DNA of 64,000 nt from Moraxellaceae bacterium (GCA_025363155.1 JANYEL010000140.1:1-64000); one strand, 5' to 3'; positions 27,245 through 42,167 are shown, numbered from the stretch's first letter. The notes: generated by a model from the sequence alone, not told the origin. Numbers and translations are program-made.

Positions 27245-28573
27245 TTAGTTCAATGATTTTCCATTCACACTCGCTTTACCTTGGCGGACTTGAAAAGTGC
27301 TGGCATACCCATCGGCAGTCTTCACAATCAAGCCTTCGCTCAATGGTTTTTCCAGCATCTTCGCGGTGACTTGTGCTTGTTGTTGTAGATCAACAGGTTG
27401 TCCATGTGAATTCGCTTCCAACATAATCCCTATCATGGCGGAAATGAGTTTTTCAGTAAAGTTCGCTTTTCCGTCAATCTCAAGTTTTAACAAACCCAAT
27501 TTAGGATCTTGAACTTCCGCAGCAGTCAATGAAGGCAAATTCGCCATCCCCTCTGCATGCGCCTTACCACCAAACAACTCTATATCAGCATTATTCAGCG
27601 TTGCATTGACACCCTTTGCAAAAATCGGCTGAGCAGCTTGAATAACAGTGTCGTAATTAGGCTTACATTCTGTGCGTACTTTCTTAATCAGATCATTTAC
27701 ATTTTTGAGTGCTTTGGCATCAATATGATCTGCGTTAAACGCCATATCAAATTGACCAATGGTTTTGCCATTCTGTAAAAGCTTCTCGATCTTGGTTTTG
27801 ACACTGACGGCTAAGAAACCATCTTTTTCAGTTGTAGCAGAATTGATTTCTAAGTCTTTAAAACCAAAATTTTTGCCATCTTTTTCAACATTCAAACCGT
27901 TCAGTGATAACTCGCCTTTACCTAAGCCTAGACCTGAAGCGCCTTGTTTTAAATTCGATTCATAGCTAATTTTATCCAATTGAACAACAAACTGTTTCTG
28001 GTTATTCTTCAAGTTTAAGCCTGCAAAATCAAAGTTAATATCGCTACTCTTTTCGTCTTTGCTACGCGTCATCTTGCCATTCAAGCCCTTCCACTCGAAC
28101 TCACCTTTCTCATCTTTATAGGTCGCATCTGGGCTGGTGATTCTACTTGTCAGCGCACCGAACAAACCAATAGTGGTGTTAATTTTCAGCGGCTCGTCTT
28201 TACCAAACATTTTGGTCAAAAATGGTTTTGCACCATCAGGCCAGATGATATGTGACTGTACTTGTCCAAAACCTAAGGATGGAATTAATCCATTACGAAT
28301 ATCATCATAACCACTGATTTTGAATGTCGCATTCGGCGCGCAGGGATTTGGGGTAATGATCAAATCCCACTTCACATGGCTGGTCAGAAAACCTGATTCT
28401 TGTTTGGTAATGACGAATTTCATCGCACCCAACTGGCTGCCATTGATCTTGGCGAGAGCTTCGGGATATTGCTTCATGATTTGCTGACCACCATACCAAG
28501 TAGTGCCAAGCCAACTCGCACTAAGTGCGACAAAAACTGCCGCGCCTATTTTTGCGTAAGACTTATTCGTCAT
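27245..28573 (-). CDS. DUF945 family protein (YdgA-like)
   Basis: 442 aa; N-terminal TM, WYGGQQIMKQYPEALAKIN and overall organisation as in DUF945 proteins. Confidence 0.78.
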   Translation of the reverse strand: MTNKSYAKIGAAVFVALSASWLGTTWYGGQQIMKQYPEALAKINGSQLGAMKFVITKQESGFLTSHVKWDLIITPNPCAPNATFKISGYDDIRNGLIPSLGFGQVQSHIIWPDGAKPFLTKMFGKDEPLKINTTIGLFGALTSRITSPDATYKDEKGEFEWKGLNGKMTRSKDEKSSDINFDFAGLNLKNNQKQFVVQLDKISYESNLKQGASGLGLGKGELSLNGLNVEKDGKNFGFKDLEINSATTEKDGFLAVSVKTKIEKLLQNGKTIGQFDMAFNADHIDAKALKNVNDLIKKVRTECKPNYDTVIQAAQPIFAKGVNATLNNADIELFGGKAHAEGMANLPSLTAAEVQDPKLGLLKLEIDGKANFTEKLISAMIGIMLEANSHGQPVDLQQQAQVTAKMLEKPLSEGLIVKTADGYASTFQVRQGKASVNGKSLN

Positions 28574-28643
28574 ATGTATCTTCCAGATTGATTAATATTA
28601 AATAAAAAACTATAAAACCATTTCAAGTGTTTTTTTAAATGAC

Positions 28644-29345
28644 TTAGTTTTTAATAGCTTGCGCCTGCAAAATTGCTTCTGCTAAAGCCAAATCATCACT
28701 ATAGGTAACTTTGATATTATCCATTCGACCTTCAACGATCTTGACCGAAAAACCCGCCAACTCTACGGCACTCGCTTCATCAGTGACTTGGAAATTCTGT
28801 TGCTTTGCGGCAATCAACGCATCACGCAGTAAACCAAAACGGAACATCTGCGGCGTTTGCGCTTGCCAGAGATGATCCCTCGCTACTGTTTCAACAATAT
28901 TGCCATCAACTGCTTTTTTAAGCGTATCGCGCACAGAAATTGCGAGGATGCCGCCCACTGCATCACCAATCAGAGTTTCATGTAACTTATTTAGACTATC
29001 CACTGCGATACAAGGTCTAGCCACATCATGAACCAGCACCCAATCATCTGATGCCGCTCGGTCTTGCAAAAACTCAAGTCCAGCCAGCACGGAATCCATC
29101 CGTTCGGCACCGCCTGCAACAAAGTGTAAGAGCGATGGATTTTGATAATGGAGTGTTTGAGCAAGCTCATCATCAGGTGAAATTGCTATCACGCAGCCTA
29201 ATAAAGGCAAGGCAAACAACCGATTGATGCTGTGCACCATGATCAGTTGATTGTGTAATTTGAGATATTGTTTCGGTGTAGAACCACCAAATCGTCGCCC
29301 ACTGCCTGCGGCTGGAACGACCGCCCATAAGCGTGCAACGCTCAT
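28644..29345 (-). CDS. ispD: 2-C-methyl-D-erythritol 4-phosphate cytidylyltransferase
   Basis: VVPAAGSGRRFGGSTPKQYL and VLVHDVARPC motifs. Confidence 0.97.
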   Translation of the reverse strand: MSVARLWAVVPAAGSGRRFGGSTPKQYLKLHNQLIMVHSINRLFALPLLGCVIAISPDDELAQTLHYQNPSLLHFVAGGAERMDSVLAGLEFLQDRAASDDWVLVHDVARPCIAVDSLNKLHETLIGDAVGGILAISVRDTLKKAVDGNIVETVARDHLWQAQTPQMFRFGLLRDALIAAKQQNFQVTDEASAVELAGFSVKIVEGRMDNIKVTYSDDLALAEAILQAQAIKN

Positions 29346-29668
29346 GATGCGGCTGGCGTGGGGACAGCAACAGGCGGAGGCAATGCACTCAGCTGGACGA
29401 AAGTTTCATGCGGACGAACGAGACCAAGGTCTAGTCGTGCATGTTCTTCGACCGCTTCCATCCCATTCTTGAGATCATTTACTTCAGCTCCGAGCACACG
29501 ATTGCGCTCGGCAAGCTTCAGATTTTTCTCATTTTGCTGCTCGGTTAACTCAACCATTGCATGACGATCCGTGTAGCCGCCCTCACCAAACCACAACTTA
29601 AACTGTAGAAAGATGATGACCAATATTGCAATACCGATCAGGAGGCGACCTGTGAACGTCGACAGCAT
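29342..29668 (-). CDS. ftsB: Cell division protein FtsB
   Basis: Short single-TM coiled-coil protein (LQFKLWFGEGGYTDRHAMVELTEQQNEKNLKLAERNRVLGAEVNDLKNG.EAVEEHARLDLGLV) between eno and ispD. Confidence 0.94.
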   Translation of the reverse strand: MLSTFTGRLLIGIAILVIIFLQFKLWFGEGGYTDRHAMVELTEQQNEKNLKLAERNRVLGAEVNDLKNGMEAVEEHARLDLGLVRPHETFVQLSALPPPVAVPTPAAS

Positions 29669-29671
29669 AGC

Positions 29672-30991
<1,320 letters not shown>

Positions 30992-31030
30992 TTAATAAAC
31001 AGCCCAGTAATAAATGGCTAACCAAACTAA

Positions 31031-31071
31031 GTAAGACTTTTCGACGATTTAAAGTGATCGAAAAGTCTTAC
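31031..31071. repeat. Perfect 14-bp inverted repeat in the kdsA-eno intergenic region
   Basis: GTAAGACTTTTCGA - 13 nt - TCGAAAAGTCTTAC. Confidence 0.85.
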
Positions 31072-31150
31072 GGATTTTATAAATCGCACGATTGTGCGTA
31101 CGATGATTAATACTTCAAAATCAAATAAAACTGCTTAAAACCAAATCGTA

Positions 31151-32023
<873 letters not shown>

Positions 32024-32065
32024 TTATTGATCGAATGACGATCCGTCGTTATCGAAATCTCTCAT

Positions 32066-32098
32066 AAAAAAGCATCGATACTCGTGCACCGATGCTCA
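32066..32098 (-). terminator. Putative terminator or attenuator between pyrG and kdsA
   Basis: Minus strand: GAGCATCGGTGCACGAGTATCGATGCTTTTTT. Confidence 0.65.
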
Positions 32099-32104
32099 AT
32101 TTAT

Positions 32105-33778
<1,674 letters not shown>

Positions 33779-33940
33779 CTACTCTTTGTGACCAAAATCG
33801 ACGCGCAGCACAAACACATCGAGTCGGATCATCATTTTAATCGGCAATTTTAACGGTCAGGGGTGGATAAAGCAAAGGCTTGAGAGAAGATATGTTGTTT
33901 TAGTCACAATTAAGTTGAATCACTTAAGCTTTAGCCATAA

Positions 33941-33967
33941 AAAAACCCACAACATGTGTGGGTTTCT
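33941..33967 (-). terminator. Terminator of the porin gene
   Basis: aaaaacccacaacatgtgtgggttt inverted repeat with A-run (T-run on the minus strand). Confidence 0.8.
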
Positions 33968-33999
33968 CGTTTCGCTTTAATCAAACCATTAAGTTGATC

Positions 34000-35190
34000 T
34001 TAGAATTTTTGTTCTAAGCCCAAACCGAATGCTGAGTAAGCAAAGTTTTGATCAACACCACTTGTAGATGTAGCTGGGTTGTTCGGGTTTTTCAGGTTAC
34101 GTTTTGCATAAAAACCGTAAACTTTAGTTTTTGCACTGAACGCGTAGTCAACATCAAAACCAATTTGGCTGATCTTCACATCTTTAGCAGTAGAAGTGAT
34201 GTCTTTAGTGGTTGCGTTTTGATATTGAAGTTTAGCTGACAAGCCGTCCAACACAGAAGCTGGGAACTTGTAAACTGCGTTTACTAAATAAGCAGTTTCT
34301 TTTGGATCGGCTGTTAAACCAGTTGTATCTGCAAGCTTAGCTTGTTGAAGCAATGCATTCAAGCTCAAACCATCAACACCAACTTTTGACAGATCAAGAC
34401 CACCAACTACACGAATGATGTTGGTGTTGTTTTTAACTGCTGAACCAGCTGGCGCAGCTGCGAATGTGCCTAATGCAGCCCAAGTGCTAGTGATGTTATG
34501 GTCGCCAGCGATCGATGCGTAAAGACCAGCATCTTTATTGGTATACACGATAGAAGAAGAAATACCATTAGTACCAGTTTTACCACCAGTTCCTTTTGGA
34601 ACTGAAGTATCGTTAGGTGCCACTAAGAAGTTACCTTGCAACGCACCAAAACCGTCCAAATTGAACTTAGCACTTTCAAATGCGATCACGTTGTCAATAC
34701 GATTTTCACCAGCAAACGTTTGAGCCATATCCAAGTTGCCATTCGCGTAGTCATCAAAACTGTCGATGCCATTTTGCGAAGTTCTGGTATAAGTATCTGA
34801 ACGACCGATTTTCAAAGCACCAATACCATCATATTGCAAACCGATATAGCGGTTACGTGCATTTAAGTCAACAGTTGTAGTGCCGCCATTAGATGCTTTA
34901 CCACCTGTTGAACCAGAAGCTGGATTACCCGCAACATTATTGGTGCTGTTGTCAATGACTACGCCCCACTCGATACCGTAGATCGCGCTCAAATTATCAG
35001 TGAGTTTTTCGTTACCTTTGATGCCGAAACGTGATGCATTAGAATCTACAGCAATGGTGCTCTTTGTATTTAAGTCGCTTTTTACATTATCAACAGATAC
35101 GTTGATTTTACCGTATACAGTAGGGCCTTCAGCTTGTGCTGCGCCGATTGAAAGTGTTGATACCAAGGTAGCAAGAAGTAGCTTTTTCAT
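34000..35190 (-). CDS. Gram-negative general porin
   Basis: Signal peptide MKKLLLATLVSTLSIGAAQA then EGPTVYGKINVSVDNVKSD; C-terminal FGLGLEQKF. Confidence 0.9.
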   Translation of the reverse strand: MKKLLLATLVSTLSIGAAQAEGPTVYGKINVSVDNVKSDLNTKSTIAVDSNASRFGIKGNEKLTDNLSAIYGIEWGVVIDNSTNNVAGNPASGSTGGKASNGGTTTVDLNARNRYIGLQYDGIGALKIGRSDTYTRTSQNGIDSFDDYANGNLDMAQTFAGENRIDNVIAFESAKFNLDGFGALQGNFLVAPNDTSVPKGTGGKTGTNGISSSIVYTNKDAGLYASIAGDHNITSTWAALGTFAAAPAGSAVKNNTNIIRVVGGLDLSKVGVDGLSLNALLQQAKLADTTGLTADPKETAYLVNAVYKFPASVLDGLSAKLQYQNATTKDITSTAKDVKISQIGFDVDYAFSAKTKVYGFYAKRNLKNPNNPATSTSGVDQNFAYSAFGLGLEQKF

Positions 35191-35749
35191 GTATAAAACT
35201 CCACAAGGGCTTAAAAAAATAAGTATTACGTGTGAGGAAATCGTTAAGTCCCCTTCAACTGACGCAAAGTATAGGCAGCGAACTGTGACAGTTTAGTTAC
35301 AGCAAATAAAATTCAGTTACATCTCGGAAGAAATTTTTACAATTTACACGTTCAAGTCATCCTAACAACACACATAAATACTGTCTGTTATTAAGAAAAC
35401 AGCAATTTACATGCAGTTTTCTTCACATGAAACATATAAGCAAAAATTTCTATTTTTACGTCTCGTAGAACTTCATCTTGCGACTGGTTCCGATTTACCC
35501 CGAATGCTGAGCTTGCTTTCTGAACACAAAAGATTAGCTTACCCAACTTGGTAAAAATACGAGTCAATAAAAATTAAAAAAAATGCAAAACCAAATACAT
35601 ATCAGCATAAAAATCAACAACCACGCCTTTATGTTTTTTATTGTGACGATGTACAGTTATTACGTAAAATAATAAAAACTAACTTACTATCCCAGAAAAT
35701 ACATATAGGAGCATTGGCAAAGCTAAAAACTGAAAAAGCACAGGCAAAA

Positions 35750-35773
35750 AAAATGACCGTTTTATGACAGTCA
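35750..35773 (-). terminator. Putative terminator downstream of ftsY
   Basis: Minus strand: ATGACTGTCATAAAACGGTCATTTTTTTT. Confidence 0.65.
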
Positions 35774-35854
35774 TCTTTTAATGTAAGTTTTGATATTAAT
35801 TAGAATGCTTTAAAGCTTCGTTTTACTGATCTGAAATTCACTTATATAAACGAA

Positions 35855-37048
35855 TTACTCATCATTCTGGAACATCGCTTCCACAAATTCTTTGGCAATA
35901 AACGGACGCAGATCATCAATTTTTTCACCGACGCCAATAAAGCGAATCGGCACATGACTGCGGCTAGCGATATTAAATAGCATTCCGCCTTTTGCTGTGC
36001 CATCAAGTTTAGTAATGGTCAATCCAGTTAATCCAACTGCACTATCAAACTCAAGCACCTGATTAATTGCATTTTGCCCCGTGCCCGCATCCACAACCAA
36101 CATAATTTCATGCGGTGCAGTCGCATCAATTTTTTGCATCACACGTTTTACTTTTTTCAGCTCTTCCATCAAGTTGCTCTTGGTGTGCAAGCGTCCTGCT
36201 GTATCGGCGATCAAAACATCTATACCCTTCGCACGCGCACTTTCGAAGGCATCAAATATCACTGAGGCACTATCTGCACCATTGCCTTGAGAAACCACGG
36301 CAATATCATTGCGCTCGCCCCACACTTGCAACTGCTCAGTTGCCGCAGCACGGAAAGTATCCCCCGCAGCCAACATGACTTTCTTACCTTCGCCTTGCAG
36401 ACGTTTGGCGAGTTTACCAATGGTTGTGGTCTTGCCAACGCCATTTACACCGACCATTAGGATGACGTAAGGACGTTTATTCGGATCAATATGCAATGCT
36501 TTTACACGTGGCGCGAGCAAAGTCACCAGTTCTTCTTGCAAGGCTTCGTATAAAGCATTGGAGTAAATCAATTCACGGCGTTCGGTCCGTTCAGTCAGAT
36601 TTTTAACAATTGTCCGCGTCGCTTCAACACCAATATCCGCAACCAAAAGCTGCGTTTCAATTTCTTCAAGCAACTCATCATCAATTTCTTTGCCGCCAAT
36701 CAGCAAGTTCACCACACTATCGGTAAAGCCACGACGTGTCTTAGTTAAACCCAATTTCATCCGACCAAAGAAACCACCAGAATCAGCATCTGAGGCTTCA
36801 ACATTTACGTCGACATTAGAACTCGTAGTCGTTTGCAGCTCTTGAACTTTCTGCTTCTCAACAACTAATGGCGTTTCAATGACAGGAGCAACGACAACAG
36901 GCAGCGGAGTCACAACTGGCGGCAGCACGGGTGGTTTCGTACCGAGAATGTCAGCAGCAGTCGGAGCAACTGAAGGTTTTTCAGGAAAAATAAGCGGTGC
37001 ATTCAGACCAGAATATTGCGACATCGGATTAGAGTTTTGGTTTGACAT
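35855..37048 (-). CDS. ftsY: Signal recognition particle receptor FtsY
   Basis: GVNGVGKTTTIGKLAKRL, DTFRAAATEQL, DTAGRLHTKSNLMEELKK, TKLDGTAKGG. Start uncertain (37048 or 37096). Confidence 0.97.
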   Translation of the reverse strand: MSNQNSNPMSQYSGLNAPLIFPEKPSVAPTAADILGTKPPVLPPVVTPLPVVVAPVIETPLVVEKQKVQELQTTTSSNVDVNVEASDADSGGFFGRMKLGLTKTRRGFTDSVVNLLIGGKEIDDELLEEIETQLLVADIGVEATRTIVKNLTERTERRELIYSNALYEALQEELVTLLAPRVKALHIDPNKRPYVILMVGVNGVGKTTTIGKLAKRLQGEGKKVMLAAGDTFRAAATEQLQVWGERNDIAVVSQGNGADSASVIFDAFESARAKGIDVLIADTAGRLHTKSNLMEELKKVKRVMQKIDATAPHEIMLVVDAGTGQNAINQVLEFDSAVGLTGLTITKLDGTAKGGMLFNIASRSHVPIRFIGVGEKIDDLRPFIAKEFVEAMFQNDE

Positions 37049-37324
37049 GCTGCGTCGGCTCGCTTTTTGGATTCTGCAAATAATTGCTTTCTGCAAAAGG
37101 GTGAATAATTGAATGGACGGATTCTAACATGACCATGGATTCAAATTGTTTGCCACATCATCTCAAATTGATGAGAAGTCAAAGAAAGCAAATGATTCAT
37201 CTTGAATGGGGCTATTGTTACCACTTTACAACACCGGATGCCGCGTAAACACGCATTCAGGACTGGTAACTCTACGCGTGTTCGCTATGCTATGACTCTT
37301 CTTTTATTCTCATGAATCATTGCC

Positions 37325-38824
37325 ATGCAACGGACTACATCGCGACCATATTTCACCTTAAAACTTTTGCCGCTTCTTATTGCAACCGCTTTTAGCACGG
37401 TTATAAGCACCGCTTATGCAGACTCACCTTCGGCAACTCCAAACGAGATTCAAAAAACACAGTCACCATTGCCAACCAGCAATGCAAAAACCTATGAAGA
37501 ACTTTTACCGAATGGCTTAAAGGTCATTATTCGTGAAGACCATCGCACACCCGTCGTGATGACACAGCTTTGGTATAAGGTGGGTTCCAGCGATGAGACT
37601 GCCGATGAAACAGGACTGTCGCACGCGCTTGAACACATGATGTTTAAGGGCACCACCAAAATTCCCAACGATGAATACACCCGCATCAACACGCGCTTCG
37701 GCGGTGAAACCAATGCCTTTACAACAGCGAATTACACGGGTTACTACCAACTCTACCCTGCCAGTCGTTTAGGACTTGCGCTCGAGATGGAAGCTGATCG
37801 GATGCAGAATCTACAGCTCAAAGAATCTGACTTCACACCAGAAATGCAAGTCATCATGGAAGAACGACGCATGCGTACCGATGACAGTCCGCAAGCATTG
37901 GCGTTTGAACGTTTCAAATCCATGGCCTACCCAACCAGTCCGCTCCGCTATCCGGTGATTGGTTATATGAAAAACATCAAGAAACTCAAACTTGATGCAC
38001 TCAAACGCTGGTATCAAACGTGGTACACACCAAACAACGCTGTATTAGTCATCGTCGGTGATGTGCAACCGAATGATGTGATGGCGCAAGTGAAACAATA
38101 TTTTGGATCTATCCCAAAACGACCTGTACCAGAACGTCCTGATGTCGATGAATTTCTACATACAGGCGAACGCAACATGACGATTCATGCAGCGGTTCAA
38201 GTCCCGACAGTATTTTTAGCATGGAACGTTCCATCCCTTTCAACAGCCACTAAACCTGATGATGCTTATGCACTCAGCCTTGCAAGTGACGTATTGGATG
38301 GTGGACTTTCAGCGCACTTAGAAAAACGCCTGATTCGCGAACAACGTTTACTGGCTGCTGTAAGCACAAATTACGATTTGTTTGGTCGTGGTGGCAGTTT
38401 ATTTTCAATTTCCGCCGTGCCTGAACAAGGCCACACGCTTGAAGAAGCACGTGCAGCCGTTTTGAAAGAAATAGAAAAACTAAAAACTGAAACCATTACC
38501 AATGAAGAACTGGCGCGGGTCAAAATCAACCAACGTGCAGAAATGACCTTTAATCAAGACAGCATTTCAGGACAAGCGCAACTGATTGGGGCTCTCGAAG
38601 TCTCTAATCTCAGCTATAAACTGGCTGATGAGCTACCAGAAAAGTTAAATGCGCTTTCAATACAAACGGTACAAGATGCCGCGAAACGCTACTTAACGAT
38701 GGATAGCCTATCAACGCTCTATCTACGTCCCCTTGAGCAAGCGACAGACAATACCAAAACTGATCACGACTCAAAGGCTAAACCGAAAAAGAAAAGTAGT
38801 CCGCAAGTGGGAGCAAAGCAATGA
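37325..38824 (+). CDS. M16 family zinc metallopeptidase (catalytic partner)
   Basis: HxxEH motif: LSHALEHMMFKGT. Confidence 0.93.
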   Translation: MQRTTSRPYFTLKLLPLLIATAFSTVISTAYADSPSATPNEIQKTQSPLPTSNAKTYEELLPNGLKVIIREDHRTPVVMTQLWYKVGSSDETADETGLSHALEHMMFKGTTKIPNDEYTRINTRFGGETNAFTTANYTGYYQLYPASRLGLALEMEADRMQNLQLKESDFTPEMQVIMEERRMRTDDSPQALAFERFKSMAYPTSPLRYPVIGYMKNIKKLKLDALKRWYQTWYTPNNAVLVIVGDVQPNDVMAQVKQYFGSIPKRPVPERPDVDEFLHTGERNMTIHAAVQVPTVFLAWNVPSLSTATKPDDAYALSLASDVLDGGLSAHLEKRLIREQRLLAAVSTNYDLFGRGGSLFSISAVPEQGHTLEEARAAVLKEIEKLKTETITNEELARVKINQRAEMTFNQDSISGQAQLIGALEVSNLSYKLADELPEKLNALSIQTVQDAAKRYLTMDSLSTLYLRPLEQATDNTKTDHDSKAKPKKKSSPQVGAKQ

Positions 38825-40308
38825 AATCAACTCTAAAAACACTCAAGCTCTCTCTTCTTGCCATCGGCATGGGAACAACTGCATTTGTACATGCAGAATC
38901 ACATCCGAGCACGACTCCACCCTCAGCTGAAATCACGTCGCTTAAACATCTCGACAGTTTAAAAACATTTGAAAACATCAGTCAGCTTAAAACACCGACA
39001 GTGCAGGAGTTTAAAACGCAAAGCGGCACTCGGGTTCTGTTTGTCGAAGCACCAGAACTCCCTATTGTGGATATCAAACTGGTATTTGATGCAGGCTCTG
39101 CACGCGATACAGAATTAAAATCAGGCCAATACGGACTCGCCTCGCTCACCGCACAACTACTCGACGAAGGCACATCCACACAAACCACAGATCAAATTTC
39201 AGAAAATTTTGAGCGACTTGGCGCGCAATATGGCGCGGCGGCTTTTCGCGATATGTTTACTGTAAATTTACGGACGCTATCGGATAGCAATCTGTTAAAT
39301 CCCGCTGTCGATCAACTGTTGTCTATTCTGAAAGACGCGCAAGTGCCACAGACAAGCTATGAACGCGTCATGCAACAAAATCGCATTGGACTGGCCCAGC
39401 AAAAAGACTCGCCTGCAACCACAGCGAGCATTCGATTCTGGAAAGAGCTTTATGACAAGCATCCATATGCGCAACCATCGACAGGAACGCTCACTAGCAT
39501 TGAGCTGATTAAGCCTGCCGATATTCGCAAATTCAAAGACACTTATTTAGTTGCGCACAATCTTAGTATTGCCATTGTCGGTCAAATGAATCTTGACCAA
39601 GCTAAAGCATTAGCAGAACGCATTACCCAAAGTTTACCGCAAGGACAACACGCTCGAACCTTGCCAAAACCTGATGCGACAGTCGCTCGTACGGTCTATG
39701 CGCCATTTGATTCGACACAAACTCATATCCTGATGGGCGAAATTGGCATCACTCGCGACAATCCAGATTTACCTGCATTGACACTGGGTAATGAAGTCTT
39801 TGGTGGCGGTGACTTTAACGCGATCTTGATGAAAGAACTGCGTGAAAAACGCGGACTGACTTATGGTGCCTATAGTGGATTTAGTGCGATGCACAGCAAT
39901 GGGCCGTTCATGATTAACTATTCAACTCGCACCGATCAAATGGATGAAAGCCTGCGCGTGGCAAAACAAGCGCTGCGTGACTACGTACAAAAAGGCGTAT
40001 CACTCGACACGTTGAATGAAGCTAAAACAGGAATACTCAATAGCTACCCCTTGTCATTAAGTAGTAACTCCAGCATTGCGTCTCAACTTGCTGCGATGGG
40101 ATTTTATGGGTTAGCAAATAGCTATATGGCTGACTATCCGAAACAAATCGAAGCCGTTACGCCAGAAGCTGCACATCAAGCGTTCGTCCGTTATGTCAAT
40201 CCAGACAAAATGCTCGTCGTTGTAGTTGGCAAGGAAAAACCGAAAGCAGAGGGTGATACAGCGAGTCAAGCGGTAAAGCCTGTGGCAACAGCCACTCCAG
40301 CTCAATAA
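38821..40308 (+). CDS. M16 family peptidase-like protein lacking the HxxEH motif
   Basis: Paralogous fold (FGGGDFNAILMKELREKRGLTYGAYSGF) but GQYGLASLTAQLLDEGT at the zinc-site position; 4-nt overlap with the upstream gene. Confidence 0.92.
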   Translation: MKSTLKTLKLSLLAIGMGTTAFVHAESHPSTTPPSAEITSLKHLDSLKTFENISQLKTPTVQEFKTQSGTRVLFVEAPELPIVDIKLVFDAGSARDTELKSGQYGLASLTAQLLDEGTSTQTTDQISENFERLGAQYGAAAFRDMFTVNLRTLSDSNLLNPAVDQLLSILKDAQVPQTSYERVMQQNRIGLAQQKDSPATTASIRFWKELYDKHPYAQPSTGTLTSIELIKPADIRKFKDTYLVAHNLSIAIVGQMNLDQAKALAERITQSLPQGQHARTLPKPDATVARTVYAPFDSTQTHILMGEIGITRDNPDLPALTLGNEVFGGGDFNAILMKELREKRGLTYGAYSGFSAMHSNGPFMINYSTRTDQMDESLRVAKQALRDYVQKGVSLDTLNEAKTGILNSYPLSLSSNSSIASQLAAMGFYGLANSYMADYPKQIEAVTPEAAHQAFVRYVNPDKMLVVVVGKEKPKAEGDTASQAVKPVATATPAQ

Positions 40309-40513
40309 TCAAAATTGATCATCGTCTAGCGTATTGTTCAAATGCGCTAGACGTGCAGGATTATCAAATAAATGCTTTGCCGAATAGGCTTTTATTGAGA
40401 CGTTAGGTAAAGCGAAGGTTTGATTCAGAGAGTATCGATGACAAACATTGTTGTCACATTTTTATAATTTTTTATAACTACTATGAATCACGAGAGGTAA
40501 CCACTAAGAATCT

Positions 40514-40627
<114 letters not shown>

Positions 40628-40907
40628 TTGAGTGGGCTAGTATAGTGAAATAAGTCGTATTTGCAAGTAGATTCATGCATAAATCTGCAAAAAATAACAG
40701 CACTTTAAATTCGCAGCGAAGCCCCCAAATAGAAATTACGAACGCACACAAGAAGCCAACCAATCACACAGTTTCTCGCACTATTGTCTGGCAATTTCTT
40801 GATAAAAATAGCGATAAATTACGCTATGGTTCAGGCAGATATTCCGTAATTGAGATTTTGTTTCGCCTCAACTGATGTTCTCCCCTAATTATTGAGCAAC
40901 AATCTTC

Positions 40908-41990
40908 ATGCTAAAGTCTCTCATCGCTAACCGCCCAATTGACAATCAACAGACGAATGAAAGTATTGCCAAAACAACCGCATTAGCCACGCCTATCGAT
41001 TTCAGCGACGTCCTTTTCACGCCAGTGTTTGAGCGTCCAGATGTTGCGCATGCGACAAAAACTCATTTCCGTCATCCGTGGGTCATTCCGAAGAGAGAAA
41101 TGAACGTTGCCCAGTGGTTACTGAGTCGTAAAAAAGCGCAGTGGCCAATCTGGGAAGAAAATATCCCAGTCACAGAACTTCCGACACTGCGTCCGAATGC
41201 CCCAATCACCGATTGGAAAATGTGGTTTGTTGGTCATGCGACGGTGCTCATCCAAATCGGACCTTATAACTTCTTAACCGATCCTGTATGGGGAATGCGT
41301 GTCAGCCCTGCCTCATTCGCAGGTCCACGTCGCGTGCGCGCAGCGGGGATTGCTTTAGAAGATTTACCAACCATTGATGCAGTTTTGCTGAGTCACAATC
41401 ATTACGATCACATGGATAAAGTTTCTCTCGATTGGCTCTATCGTCGTGATCGCATGCCGATTTATGCAGGACTGGCCAATAGCCAATACCTCCCAGCGCA
41501 TATGCGCGTGATCGAATTGGACTGGTGGGAATCAATTCCCTTTTATAAAGATGATCGCCTCCAAATCGTCTTTACCCCTGCGCAGCACTTTTCAGGGCGA
41601 GGCATCAAAGACGGCAACATGGCACTGTGGGGTGGTTTATCCATCACAACGCCGACCGATCATATGTTCTTTGCTGGTGACACGGGCTATGCCCAGCATT
41701 TCACTGAAGTGCGTGAGCGCCTTGGTGCGCCGCGCATCGCACTATTACCCATCGGCGCTTATGAGCCGCGCGCCGTGATGCACGCCATGCATATGAATCC
41801 GACCGATGCGGTGCAAGCCCATCAGGATTTACAGGCGAAACAATCATTGGCGATTCATCATCGCACCTTCCAACTCACCGATGAAGCCATGAATCAACCG
41901 TTGTTAGATCTTGCTCATGCTCTGAGTCGTGCAAAATTACCTGCGCATGTCTTTGCAACGCCATTGGAAGGTGAAATGGTTGTGGGATAG
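40908..41990 (+). CDS. Metallo-beta-lactamase-fold hydrolase (NAPE-PLD / UlaG-like)
   Basis: WFVGHATVLIQIGPYNFLTDPVWGMRVSP...LLSHNHYDHMD...FAGDTGY. Confidence 0.93.
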   Translation: MLKSLIANRPIDNQQTNESIAKTTALATPIDFSDVLFTPVFERPDVAHATKTHFRHPWVIPKREMNVAQWLLSRKKAQWPIWEENIPVTELPTLRPNAPITDWKMWFVGHATVLIQIGPYNFLTDPVWGMRVSPASFAGPRRVRAAGIALEDLPTIDAVLLSHNHYDHMDKVSLDWLYRRDRMPIYAGLANSQYLPAHMRVIELDWWESIPFYKDDRLQIVFTPAQHFSGRGIKDGNMALWGGLSITTPTDHMFFAGDTGYAQHFTEVRERLGAPRIALLPIGAYEPRAVMHAMHMNPTDAVQAHQDLQAKQSLAIHHRTFQLTDEAMNQPLLDLAHALSRAKLPAHVFATPLEGEMVVG

Positions 41991-42062
41991 CATGCAAATA
42001 GTTAGGCTTATTCAAAAAAATATTTAAAAACGATACTTTTTATAACGACATGCAACAATAGA

Positions 42063-42098
42063 CCGCGATATGATATTCGACAATCGCGGCTTTGTTGT
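42063..42098 (+). terminator. Putative terminator downstream of the MBL-fold gene
   Basis: CCGCGAT - 13 nt - ATCGCGG followed by CTTTGTTGTTT. Confidence 0.6.
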
Positions 42099-42167
42099 TT
42101 AAAGCGCTACACCTCATGAAAGCTTAGCTATTAATGTACCTACTACTTGCTTAAACTGGATTTTATT

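Noticed and set aside
35191-35749. Long AT-rich intergenic region upstream of the porin, considered for an sRNA or riboswitch
   Set aside because: No recognisable conserved structure or promoter-terminator pair found by eye; not supportable without RNA-seq or a covariance search.
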